Counted from the stretch's first letter, positions 1 to 5,432 are shown. The stretch: 8,498 nt of DNA from an uncultured Clostridia bacterium (GCA_947165745.1 CAMVBO010000052.1:1-8498); one strand, 5' to 3'. Notes: generated by a model not told the origin, from the sequence alone. A program made the numbers and translations.

Positions 1-105
1 CACCTGATTGGGAATCAGGTACATCCGGTAGGCCGCGGCGGCTACCGTCAATCCCAGGATGACAAACAGGTTGTTTTTCAGCTCTGTGCGCAGCGTCTTG
101 CTCAT
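1..105 (-). CDS. YitT-like integral membrane protein, N-terminal fragment
   Basis: The gene starts at ATG 105 on the minus strand and runs off the left edge, so only the first 35 residues are visible. A GGGAGGA ribosome binding site lies 5 bases upstream (111-117 on the plus strand). The peptide has a short basic, polar start (SKTLRTELKNN), then a hydrophobic segment (LFVILGLTVAAAAYRMY) ending in LIPNQV. A first membrane helix followed by a '(F/Y)LIPN(K/Q)' turn is characteristic of the YitT family (DUF161), multi-pass membrane proteins of unclear transport role. This is a family resemblance over a short stretch; the diagnostic C-terminal DUF2179 domain would lie outside the window. It is transcribed divergently from the small Cys-rich gene at 246. 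Confidence 0.6.
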   Translation of the reverse strand, partial: MSKTLRTELKNNLFVILGLTVAAAAYRMYLIPNQV

Positions 106-132
106 ACTCTTCCTCCCGTTGACAGCCTGATC

Positions 133-161
133 AGTTTACCACAAATCCGGCGCGAATTCAA
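133..161 (-). promoter_or_regulatory. Sigma-A-like promoter for the YitT-like gene
   Basis: On the minus strand, TTGAAT (161-156) and TAAACT (138-133) are separated by exactly 17 bases, each matching 4 of 6 consensus positions. It lies about 28 bases upstream of the ATG at 105. The spacing is ideal but the hexamers are moderate. Confidence 0.4.
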
Positions 162-245
162 CAGGAACGCATCGCTTTCCAGTGGCATAGTGATAAACCA
201 GACCGGGTGTGTTCCGGCGATCAGACGAAAGAGAGGCGTTAAAGG

Positions 246-590
246 ATGTATTATGAGACGATGCCGCTGTATCCGGCGCTGCGGCCCGGGTGCGATGGCG
301 GGGAATGCGTGCGGGTGCCCGTGTTCGGCGGCGGCGACGGCCCCGGCGACCGGCTGCCCCAGCTGCGCTGTCCCCGCCGCGTGACGATAGAAAACCCCTG
401 CCGGCCGGGGGAGTATGCCGAGGTGCTGCTGGGCCTGGACGGCTGCGGCAACCTGGTAGTGTGCGTAAAGCGTGAGCCGGAGCGGGATTGCTGCCGGCCC
501 CGTCCGCCCAGGCCCTGTCCGCCGGGACCGCTTCCTCCGCCGGAGCCCAGGTGTTCAAGGCGGGGCAGACTCTACGGCACCTGGCGGTGA
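246..590 (+). CDS. Small cysteine- and proline-rich protein, unknown function
   Basis: A 114-residue protein that I do not recognise. The start ATG at 246 follows GAGAGG (231-236) with a 9-base spacer; a later in-frame ATG at residue 6 has no better site. It contains ten cysteines (residues 16, 21, 42, 52, 67, 73, 82, 83, 91, 103) and about twenty-one prolines, mostly in the tail (residues 85-101, short repeats of Pro, Arg and Cys). The only ordered-looking part is residues 46-75, a likely beta-strand segment containing ENPCRPGE and GLDGCGNLVVCV. There is no signal peptide or membrane helix. Small Cys/Pro-rich proteins near sporulation genes are often coat or outer spore-layer components, but that is only inference from composition and from spoIVFB lying next door, convergent. 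An arginine-rich reading frame on the other strand lacks comparable start signals. Confidence 0.6.
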   Translation: MYYETMPLYPALRPGCDGGECVRVPVFGGGDGPGDRLPQLRCPRRVTIENPCRPGEYAEVLLGLDGCGNLVVCVKREPERDCCRPRPPRPCPPGPLPPPEPRCSRRGRLYGTWR

Positions 591-645
591 CGGCGTCATA
601 CTACTCTTAGTTTAGACAGCGAAAGCACCCACTGAATCGCTGGAT

Positions 646-809
646 TAGAGTGTGTTTCTAAAGCCTGGGATGTGCAAGTCCGAGTGGATTTTCCGTCAAA
701 ACAAGGCGGAAAACCGCAGGCTTGCTGGCGGCAAGTCAAGGTTTGACAACGCAGTTTTGGCGGAAAAGACGCCGAAATTGCATGTTCAGGATTTTAGAAA
801 CACACTCTA
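646..809. repeat. 164-bp imperfect palindrome, MITE-like structured element
   Basis: The ends are a perfect 17-bp inverted repeat: 646-662 (TAGAGTGTGTTTCTAAA) against 793-809. The pairing continues imperfectly through 663-677/778-792 and again at 689-702/754-767 (14 bp, one wobble). The centre (703-753) folds into three small hairpins: GCGG-AAAA-CCGC (706-717), CTTGC/GCAAG (721-735) and GTCAA/TTGAC (735-747). Both ends carry TA at the outside, as expected if TA were a duplicated target of the IS630/Tc1-mariner type. There is no open reading frame of its own. It fills most of the gap between two convergent genes and starts 14 bases beyond the spoIVFB stop. No U-run follows either arm, so it is not a standard terminator. 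It could be a MITE, a repeat-derived RNA, or a mRNA 3'-end structure. Confidence 0.7.
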
Positions 810-823
810 GTCTGAGAGGCGTA

Positions 824-1681
824 TCAGGCGTCCGCGACACGGGCGTCTCCTTCGCCATTCAGGATTGCCTCCAACAGCCGCCTGTCGTCCGTGAGACGGA
901 CCAGGCGGCTGCCGCTGTACACGGCGTACAGGGTGATCGCGTCCGCCCGTGCAGCGCGCAGGGCGTCCCGGGCGGCGCAGTCCTCCCCGACAGCCAGCAC
1001 GCGGGCGGGGACAGGCCGGGCGATGGGCGCGAGCGTCCCCAGCAGGGCCTTCAGATTCGCGCCGGAAAGCGCGCGGCGCTCGTCGCCCGCCGAGGCCAGC
1101 AGGAACACCGCCGCGAACAGCATCGACAGGTTGAGCCGGCGCAGGACCAGCACCATATAGAGGGCCAGCACCGCCAGCACCGCCGCTGTGACGCGCCCCA
1201 GCAGGATGCCCAGCTCCACCGCGCGCCCACGGCCCATCCGGTCGCAGAGCAGCGCGTAGAGCATTCGCCCGCCGTCCAGCGGCAGTGCGGGCAGCAGGTT
1301 GAACACCGCCAGCATCAGGTTCGCCTGGATCAGTGCCAGCGTCAGGCCGGGGGAGAGGGCGCGCCAGTGGGCCAGCGCCGCCGAGGTGACGAGGCACAGC
1401 AGGCTGCCCGCCGGGCCCGCCGCCGCCACCGCCAGCAGCCTGCCCGGCGCGATGGCATAGGGGTTTTCCAGCTGTATGGCCCCGCCGAAGGGCATCAGCC
1501 TGAGCTGTCGCACGCCCACGCCCAGCGCCCGGGCCGCCAGCAGATGGGACGCTTCATGCGCGGCCAGACCGATGGCCAGCGCCGCCACCTCGTCCCGGGC
1601 GCCCAGCGCCAGCGCCAGAACGGGCATCAGCAGTGCCAGAGGGTGGGCCAGCAGCTTCGTTCTGCCCAGGGTCAGCGCCAT
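824..1681 (-). CDS. spoIVFB: SpoIVFB-like intramembrane zinc metalloprotease (M50)
   Basis: A 285-residue site-2-protease family protein. In sporulating Firmicutes SpoIVFB sits in the outer forespore membrane and cleaves pro-sigma-K, switching on late mother-cell transcription. The zinc motif HEASH is at residues 42-46 inside a hydrophobic helix; AAGPAG (87-92) is the usual second conserved patch; and NLLPALPLDGGRM (128-140) carries the third ligand, Asp136. Catalytic residues and length (288 aa) are nearly superimposable on Bacillus subtilis SpoIVFB (His43, Glu44, His47, Asp137). Several membrane helices precede a soluble tail from about residue 200, where SpoIVFB has a CBS-like domain. It starts 2 bases after the stop of the spoIVFA-like gene with only a weak ribosome site, so translation is probably coupled. 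A generic M50 protease is possible, but the partner gene favours SpoIVFB. Confidence 0.85.
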   Translation of the reverse strand: MALTLGRTKLLAHPLALLMPVLALALGARDEVAALAIGLAAHEASHLLAARALGVGVRQLRLMPFGGAIQLENPYAIAPGRLLAVAAAGPAGSLLCLVTSAALAHWRALSPGLTLALIQANLMLAVFNLLPALPLDGGRMLYALLCDRMGRGRAVELGILLGRVTAAVLAVLALYMVLVLRRLNLSMLFAAVFLLASAGDERRALSGANLKALLGTLAPIARPVPARVLAVGEDCAARDALRAARADAITLYAVYSGSRLVRLTDDRRLLEAILNGEGDARVADA

Positions 1682-1683
1682 GG

Positions 1684-2493
1684 CTACAGCGCCAGCCTTT
1701 CCGTCGGGTCCACGCTTTCGCCGCCCTGCCGCAGCTCAAAGTACAGCCCCTCGCCGCCCATTCCCAGACGGTCGCCGCGATTCACATTGTCGCCCTGCCG
1801 GACCGAGACCTCCGAGAGGTTTGCGTACACGCTCTCCAGCCCCTCGCCGTGGTCCACCAGCACGCCGAAGCCGCCGCTGGACAGGGCGCTGACCGCCGTG
1901 ACCGTGCCCGCCCCGACACAGCGCACCGCCTGGCCCGCACCGTCGAACAGCGTCCAGGGCTGCAGGGCGCTCCAGCGGTGGGCCACCGGGTCGTCCACGG
2001 GCCGAGACAGGCTTGTCCCGCCGGACACGTTCAGAAAGACCAGCGCGGATTCCGGCATCAGGTTGCGCACGAACGTCAACTCGCCCAGGGAGTCGTCCAG
2101 GTTGATGCGCATGGTCAGCGCCCGCCGCACGCCCTCGCTGGCCTTTTGCGCCCAGGGCTCGCGCACATTGCCCAGCGCCAGTATCCCCAACAGCACGGCG
2201 CAGGCAATGGCGCTGTTGCGCAGCAGCCGCTCGGAAAACGTGGGCTTACGCCGAACGCGCGGCATGTGCGCCGCGGCCTTGCGTTCATTCCGATTGGCGG
2301 GTTCCTCCTGCCCCTGCGGCAGCTTTTCTGCCTTGTGGATCCGGGCCGGGCGCACAGGAGTTTCGCTTTTTTTCGCCGCGCCGGAGGGAGCCGCTTTCCT
2401 TCGCCTTCTCCCTGGCTTGACTTCCGCCGGTTTGATCTGCGCCGCGTCCGGCGGCAGCTGGGTGTGTATTTGCAGCGTGCTGTTTTCAGACAT
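1684..2493 (-). CDS. spoIVFA: SpoIVFA-like protein with degenerate LytM/M23 domain
   Basis: A 269-residue bitopic membrane protein. Residues 1-88 are a basic, Pro/Lys/Arg-rich cytoplasmic tail, 92-109 a single membrane helix, and about 163-263 a LytM-like beta domain with the recognisable core VDHGEGLESVYANL (213-226), a GD-V-G turn (234-240) and a final FELR strand. The zinc ligands of active M23 endopeptidases are missing: the usual HLHFE is GLYFE (249-253) and the Y-x-H-L histidine is Asn225. It should therefore be a structural or inhibitory protein, as SpoIVFA is: in B. subtilis SpoIVFA holds SpoIVFB and its inhibitor BofA together until SpoIVB cuts it. The ATG at 2493 follows GGGAGGG with a 6-base spacer. 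A hairpin upstream would cover that site. It lies directly upstream of spoIVFB. Confidence 0.8.
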   Translation of the reverse strand: MSENSTLQIHTQLPPDAAQIKPAEVKPGRRRRKAAPSGAAKKSETPVRPARIHKAEKLPQGQEEPANRNERKAAAHMPRVRRKPTFSERLLRNSAIACAVLLGILALGNVREPWAQKASEGVRRALTMRINLDDSLGELTFVRNLMPESALVFLNVSGGTSLSRPVDDPVAHRWSALQPWTLFDGAGQAVRCVGAGTVTAVSALSSGGFGVLVDHGEGLESVYANLSEVSVRQGDNVNRGDRLGMGGEGLYFELRQGGESVDPTERLAL

Positions 2494-2499
2494 TAAAAT

Positions 2500-2530
2500 C
2501 CCTCCCGTCGCTCAAGCGTATGCGGGAGGG
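2500..2530 (-). promoter_or_regulatory. Hairpin sequestering the spoIVFA Shine-Dalgarno site
   Basis: Read on the minus strand, CCCTCCCG (2530-2523) pairs perfectly with CGGGAGGG (2507-2500), with a nested CGCT-TG-AGCG stem (2518-2509) in the loop. The 3' arm is the Shine-Dalgarno sequence, 6 bases from the spoIVFA ATG. An mRNA that starts further upstream should have a buried ribosome site. The short ATTTTA after the stem makes a terminator less likely, though not excluded. Confidence 0.55.
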
Positions 2531-2543
2531 GGAGGAAATAGAG
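2515..2543 (-). promoter_or_regulatory. Possible sigma-E promoter for spoIVFA-spoIVFB
   Basis: On the minus strand CATACGCT (2522-2515) resembles the sigma-E -10 consensus CATACANT, and CTCTATTT (2543-2536) gives a poor-to-moderate -35, with a 13-base spacer. spoIVFAB is a sigma-E operon in Bacillus. The predicted start, about 7 bases downstream, falls near 2508, the edge of the 3' hairpin arm. Confidence 0.3.
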
Positions 2544-2560
2544 TTGAGAGTTTAGAGTTG
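2540..2560. repeat. Heptamer tandem repeat, three AGAGTTG-type copies
   Basis: AGAGTTG (2540-2546), AGAGTTT (2547-2553) and AGAGTTG (2554-2560) follow each other directly, with a diverged fourth copy ACAGTGA. It lies just upstream of spoIVFA, overlapping the possible -35, and may be a slippage repeat. Confidence 0.6.
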
Positions 2561-2608
2561 ACAGTGAAGAGCCGGCGGCGCATCGCGGGATGTCAGCGGG
2601 ATTGGCAA

Positions 2609-2635
2609 ATCACTGTTTGGGAGTGATCCAAACAG
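2609..2635. repeat. Overlapping, mutually exclusive inverted repeats
   Basis: CTGTTTGG (2613-2620) pairs with CCAAACAG (2628-2635), and ATCACT (2609-2614) pairs with AGTGAT (2622-2627). The two hairpins share bases and cannot form together. The site sits at the edge of the AT-rich island, between spoIVFA and the RHH terminator. It could be an operator or an old recombination site; no function is shown. Confidence 0.35.
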
Positions 2636-2649
2636 ATCCGATCGCTATG

Positions 2650-2677
2650 AAAAACGATGGCAGAGGCATTGCCATCG
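2650..2677 (-). terminator. Rho-independent terminator of the RHH gene
   Basis: On the minus strand an 8-bp perfect stem, CGATGGCA (2677-2670) with TGCCATCG (2662-2655) and a 7-base loop, is followed at once by TTTTTC. It begins 2 bases after the RHH stop codon. Confidence 0.85.
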
Positions 2678-2679
2678 CT

Positions 2680-2862
2680 TCATTCTATTTCAATGTTCTT
2701 CACGCCATGGGAGAGAATGAGGTTAATCAATTCGTTTCTGGAGTAGTTGGTCTCGGCGGCGATGCGGTCCAGTTCCGCGAGGGTTTCTTCCTTGATGCGG
2801 ACAGTGATAATGCGGTTGCCATCTTCGCCCCGCTTCTTTATCTTCAAAGGCTCATTGTTCAT
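2680..2862 (-). CDS. Ribbon-helix-helix (Arc/MetJ/CopG-type) DNA-binding protein
   Basis: A 60-residue protein. I place the start at ATG 2862 because GAAAGGG lies 8 bases upstream; a GTG at 2871 overlaps that ribosome site and is less likely. The basic N-terminus (KIKKRGEDGN) is followed by RIITVRI, the DNA-contacting beta strand of RHH dimers, then helix A (KEETLAELDRIAAETN), the N-x-S-R turn and helix B (SRNELINLILSHGV). This is a bare RHH domain, the size of Arc, CopG or antitoxin-type repressors. No toxin gene is adjacent on the same strand, so an antitoxin role is not supported. It diverges from a small HTH gene and shares with it a 122-base region rich in repeated half-sites, which suggests autorepression and control of the partner. 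It has its own terminator and is AT-rich compared with its neighbours. Confidence 0.75.
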   Translation of the reverse strand: MNNEPLKIKKRGEDGNRIITVRIKEETLAELDRIAAETNYSRNELINLILSHGVKNIEIE

Positions 2863-2957
2863 ATCAAACACCCTTTCACTTTATGTTAATTATATATTGA
2901 CAAGAGATGGTTTGATATGCTACAATAAGATATCAGAATTGATGTTGATTTATGTTA
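2860..2957. promoter_or_regulatory. Operator cluster between the divergent RHH and HTH genes
   Basis: A perfect 10-bp inverted repeat, CATATCAAAC (2860-2869) and GTTTGATATG (2910-2919), brackets the RHH start and leader. The half-site recurs as ATATCA at 2930-2935, so TGATAT (2913-2918) and ATATCA form a second dyad centred on the -10 of the plus promoter. A 9-bp direct repeat TTTATGTTA occurs at 2880-2888 and 2949-2957. These are plausible binding sites for the RHH or HTH protein. A minus-strand TATAAT (2894-2889) without a clear -35 may serve the RHH gene. Confidence 0.5.
2897..2926 (+). promoter_or_regulatory. Sigma-A promoter for the HTH and secreted-protein genes
   Basis: TTGACA (2897-2902), a full -35 match, is followed after 18 bases by TACAAT (2921-2926), which matches 5 of 6. 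It is the best promoter in the window and points at the HTH gene. Confidence 0.75.
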
Positions 2958-2984
2958 CAAAGAATAGAAATGGAGGCGGTGGCG

Positions 2985-3167
2985 TTGGCTGATACAATGG
3001 GAACTAAAGAAGCGAGTGAAAAGTGGGGTTACAGTCAGTCGACAATTAGTAGTTGGTGCCGAGATGATTTAATCCCAAACGCTACGCAGGATGCAAAGGG
3101 AAGCCCATGGCATATCCCCAAAGATGCTAAGTGTCCACGTCCAATTCTAAAAGTGAATAGGACCTGA
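2985..3167 (+). CDS. Small helix-turn-helix protein, excisionase/MerR-like
   Basis: A 60-residue protein starting at TTG 2985, chosen because GGAGG (2972-2976) is 8 bases upstream; in-frame ATGs at 2952 and 2970 have no ribosome site, and one at 2997 is too far from it. The domain reads TKEASEKWGYSQSTISSWCRDD, then LIPNA and a small wing ending in SPWHIPKDAKCPRP. 'Tolerate the cofactor-free helix pair, then a wing ending in W-x-I-P' is the pattern of the small winged-HTH proteins related to excisionases and MerR heads, common on integrated elements of Firmicutes. It probably binds DNA as a regulator or directionality factor; the target is unknown. It is driven by a strong promoter, diverges from the RHH gene, and lies 42 bases before the secreted-protein gene, so those two are probably co-transcribed. 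Confidence 0.65.
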   Translation: MADTMGTKEASEKWGYSQSTISSWCRDDLIPNATQDAKGSPWHIPKDAKCPRPILKVNRT

Positions 3168-3209
3168 TGCTTTGAATATGCTAATTGATTGATGAGAGGA
3201 GAATGAATT

Positions 3210-3860
3210 ATGAAGAAACTGCTTGGTTGCCTTTTGATCATAGTATTGTCTCTTTTGTTGGTTAGTGCTTCTGCTGAAGAGTTTTCTCTACGCAATGGAG
3301 TAAAGTTTGGTATGACAGAAAATGAGGTTATTCAGACTGAGAATATAGGTTTTGAGGATGCAGATTGGTCGAAATACACTTCACTAAAAGCCATCAGATC
3401 TGAAGAACCTCTAACACTTGCAGGCGCCGATGGTACTATTGTTTATTTCTTTGATAAAAATGAGGGACTTGTCGCTTGTTTCTACAGACATAATGGTATG
3501 TCTTTGTTTGGGAATATCATTAATGATTCTGATAATCAAGCTGTTATTGATAAACTAACAGAAAAATATGGGCAACCCATAGGTAAAGATAGCGACTTCG
3601 TTGCAATTGGAAATTACATTGACGCTGTTGATTATTATAATGAACAATATTTTGATGCTCCTTATGACTTGACTTTTTATCAATGGCTATCTCCAATAGA
3701 TAATGGCTATGTCGATATAATGTTTTTGTATACAAGGTATAGGGAAGGCGGTTCTCCTGACAGTAGAACGATAACCTATACATTTAGAACAAATGAAGAA
3801 GTTGAGGCAGTTTTAGACCAAATTCAGCAGAAGGAAGACTCTCTCAATAATGATTTGTAA
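3210..3860 (+). CDS. Secreted protein of unknown function
   Basis: A 216-residue protein with AGGAG (3197-3201) 8 bases before ATG 3210. It opens with a classical signal peptide: two lysines, a hydrophobic core LLGCLLIIVLSLLLV and a signal-peptidase I site ASA-EE at residues 20-24. Cys7 lies too early to be a lipobox, so a lipoprotein is unlikely. The mature part begins FSLRNGVKFGMTENEV (25-40). The 'GMT-x-x-EV' turn resembles BamE/SmpA and beta-lactamase-inhibitor-like folds and may recur weakly near KLTEKYGQ, but this is only a local likeness. The rest is Asp/Tyr-rich and likely beta-sheet. Codon use is far more AT-rich than in the flanking spo and mre genes, consistent with transfer. It is probably co-transcribed with the HTH gene and ends just before a strong terminator. 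Function unknown. Confidence 0.75.
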   Translation: MKKLLGCLLIIVLSLLLVSASAEEFSLRNGVKFGMTENEVIQTENIGFEDADWSKYTSLKAIRSEEPLTLAGADGTIVYFFDKNEGLVACFYRHNGMSLFGNIINDSDNQAVIDKLTEKYGQPIGKDSDFVAIGNYIDAVDYYNEQYFDAPYDLTFYQWLSPIDNGYVDIMFLYTRYREGGSPDSRTITYTFRTNEEVEAVLDQIQQKEDSLNNDL

Positions 3861-3876
3861 AAAACACTATTCCACA

Positions 3877-3911
3877 ACAGGGGCGGCTTACACTTGCCGC
3901 CCCTGTCTTTT
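3877..3911 (+). terminator. Rho-independent terminator after the secreted-protein gene
   Basis: A perfect 11-bp GC-rich stem, ACAGGGGCGGC (3877-3887) with GCCGCCCCTGT (3896-3906), has an 8-base loop and is followed by CTTTTC. It begins 17 bases after the stop. Confidence 0.85.
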
Positions 3912-4053
3912 CATATAGTCCGCTGGCTCGCCCTCGCCAACACGCTTTTGCTGATGCCTGTCATCTTCTGGGCCTGCCCGAGACGATTCCCTGTCGCCAG
4001 CAGGTCGTGGGCATGGGGAAGTTGGGCGTGGGACAGCAGCCAAAGCCTTCCCC
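3911..4053 (-). pseudogene. Possible C-terminal remnant of a site-specific recombinase
   Basis: On the minus strand a short open frame ending in TGA at 3911-3913 encodes the tail DLLATGNRLGQAQK followed by MTGISKSVLARASQRTI. An acidic/polar helix, a 'TG' turn and 'GISKSxLxRA' are the usual helix-turn-helix tail of resolvase/invertase-type serine recombinases. No catalytic domain, start codon or ribosome site is present, and a TAA interrupts the frame upstream near 4055. It lies between the island terminator and rodA, where an integration scar would be expected. The match is short and made by eye, so chance remains possible. This and the hairpins below are all I see in the 216 bases between the island terminator and rodA. 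Confidence 0.35.
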
Positions 4054-4096
4054 TTTAGGGAAGGCTTGGTAAACGGCGGGCGGCGCAACGCCGCCC
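4043..4096. terminator. Two GC-rich hairpins downstream of rodA
   Basis: AAGCCTTCCC (4043-4052) pairs with GGGAAGGCTT (4058-4067) around a 5-base loop, and GGGCGGCG (4078-4085) pairs with CGCCGCCC (4089-4096) around CAA. They lie 32-85 bases beyond the rodA stop and probably end the mreD-PBP2-rodA transcript, although no good U-run follows. They could instead be a dispersed hairpin repeat. Confidence 0.5.
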
Positions 4097-4127
4097 CTGC
4101 TGTATGACTATGCGCCTGGAAACAGCC

Positions 4128-5375
4128 CTAATCTCTCTTCAATGACAACACCCGTTCCGTCGCGGTATGCTGCCGCTGCTCGTGCTGGCGGGAACGCATC
4201 ACCACGTTCAGCACCAGGCCGATGCCCATCATACTGGTGAGCATGTTGCTGCCGCCATAGCTGACGAAGGGCAAGGGGATGCCGGTGACGGGCAGCAGGC
4301 CGATCACCATGCCGATGTTTTCCACCACATGGAACAGGATCATGGCCATTACGCCCACGATCAGGTAAGAGCCGTAGGGGTCGTTGGTGCGCACGGCCAG
4401 CACGATCAGCCGCGCGATCAGCAGCGCGTAGGCCAGCACCAGCGCCGTGCCGCCCACCAGGCCGAAGGATTCGCACACGATGGCGAAGATGAAGTCGGTG
4501 TGGTCGTCGGAGATGTAGCCCAGGGAGGCGAAGCTGCCAGGGCTGACGATGCCCTTGCCCCAAATGCCGCCGGAGCCGATGGCGATCTGGCCGTTGATGA
4601 TCTGGCGCGCCTCGTCCGGGTAGGCCTCCGGATTCAGCCACATCAATATGCGGGTGAAGCGGAAGTTGTCGGAGCCTGAATTGTTCATAAAGTACCACAG
4701 CGGGATCATCAGCAGCACCATCACGCCCAGCACGCCCCAGATCAGCTTGCTGTTGGTGCCGGAGACGAACACCATCACGCTGAACACGGCCACGTACACC
4801 AGCGCCGTGCCAAAGTCCGGCTGGGCGACCACCAGCACGATCGGGATGCCCACGTAGATGGTCAGCGGGATGATGTCGTGGATGGTCATAATGGGCTTCA
4901 TGCGCACGCAGAAGGCCTTGGACAAGGCGATGATGATGGCGATTTTACAGACCTCCGACGGCTGGAAGCCGCGGTCGCTGCCCCAGTTGAAGAAGGCCGT
5001 CATGCCGCCGCGCCCGGCGCGGGCCAGCAGCAGCGTCAGCGTCAAAAGCACGATCTGCGCCGCATAGATGGTGTTGGCGTAATGCTCGTACAGCTGATAG
5101 GGGAAAAAGATGATGAAGGACATGGCCACCAGCCCCGCGCCGATCCAGAACAGCTGCAAGCGGGGATAGAGGATGGACTGGGTCTCGAGCATTTCGATCA
5201 CGTTGGCGGGTCGCTCCACCACCTGGGAAGAAGTGGCCGAGAAGATGCAAACCACGCCGAACAGCGAAATGGTCAGCACGATGATCAACAGGGGCCAGTC
5301 GAAATATCGCATCAGGCTCCTGTCGAAGCGGTTGTCCTTGATGTACTTGAAAAATGCCTTGATTCTGGAAAGCAT
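4128..5375 (-). CDS. rodA: RodA, SEDS peptidoglycan glycosyltransferase
   Basis: A 415-residue SEDS-family polymerase (normally about 370-430) with about ten membrane helices. It polymerises lipid II into glycan strands for side-wall growth and works with the class B transpeptidase encoded just upstream. Family landmarks are NWGSDRGFQPSEVCKIAII (130-148), QPDFGTA (185-191), the loop AYPDEARQIINGQIAIGSGG (251-270) leading to GKG (273-275), HTDFIFA (292-298), and the C-terminal GIPLPFVSYGGSNML (365-379). The essential acidic residue in the loop before IAIGSGG is best represented by Asp254; by eye it sits one or two positions off the E. coli RodA Asp262, so the alignment needs care. ATG 5375 is preceded by AGGAAAA. 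The gap to the PBP2 stop is 57 bases, so the genes are one operon. FtsW or SpoVE is less likely given the PBP2/MreD neighbours. Confidence 0.93.
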   Translation of the reverse strand: MLSRIKAFFKYIKDNRFDRSLMRYFDWPLLIIVLTISLFGVVCIFSATSSQVVERPANVIEMLETQSILYPRLQLFWIGAGLVAMSFIIFFPYQLYEHYANTIYAAQIVLLTLTLLLARAGRGGMTAFFNWGSDRGFQPSEVCKIAIIIALSKAFCVRMKPIMTIHDIIPLTIYVGIPIVLVVAQPDFGTALVYVAVFSVMVFVSGTNSKLIWGVLGVMVLLMIPLWYFMNNSGSDNFRFTRILMWLNPEAYPDEARQIINGQIAIGSGGIWGKGIVSPGSFASLGYISDDHTDFIFAIVCESFGLVGGTALVLAYALLIARLIVLAVRTNDPYGSYLIVGVMAMILFHVVENIGMVIGLLPVTGIPLPFVSYGGSNMLTSMMGIGLVLNVVMRSRQHEQRQHTATERVLSLKRD

Positions 5376-5432
5376 ATCTTTTTCCTGTCGTTGGTTGTTC
5401 TTTTGGGGATCGGCGGGGGAGCTTGCCGCCCG

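Noticed and set aside
119..147. TTGACA at 119-124 as a plus promoter for the Cys-rich gene
   Set aside because: No acceptable -10 lies 16-18 bases downstream (the sequence there is CAAATC/AAATCC).
136..558. A 140-codon minus-strand frame opposite the Cys-rich gene
   Set aside because: Arg/Ala/Pro-rich composition typical of a shadow, and no ribosome site; the plus-strand gene has a good one.
646..809. Palindromic element as a bidirectional terminator
   Set aside because: The stem is long enough but neither arm is followed by a U-run; it may still stall transcription, so I list it as a repeat.
722..2626. A 634-codon plus-strand open frame opposite spoIVFA/spoIVFB
   Set aside because: It is Gln/Arg/His-rich with no domain, crosses two well-supported minus-strand genes and starts inside the palindromic element.
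2680..2862. RHH protein as an antitoxin of a toxin-antitoxin pair
   Set aside because: No toxin-like gene follows it on its strand; a terminator comes 2 bases after its stop.
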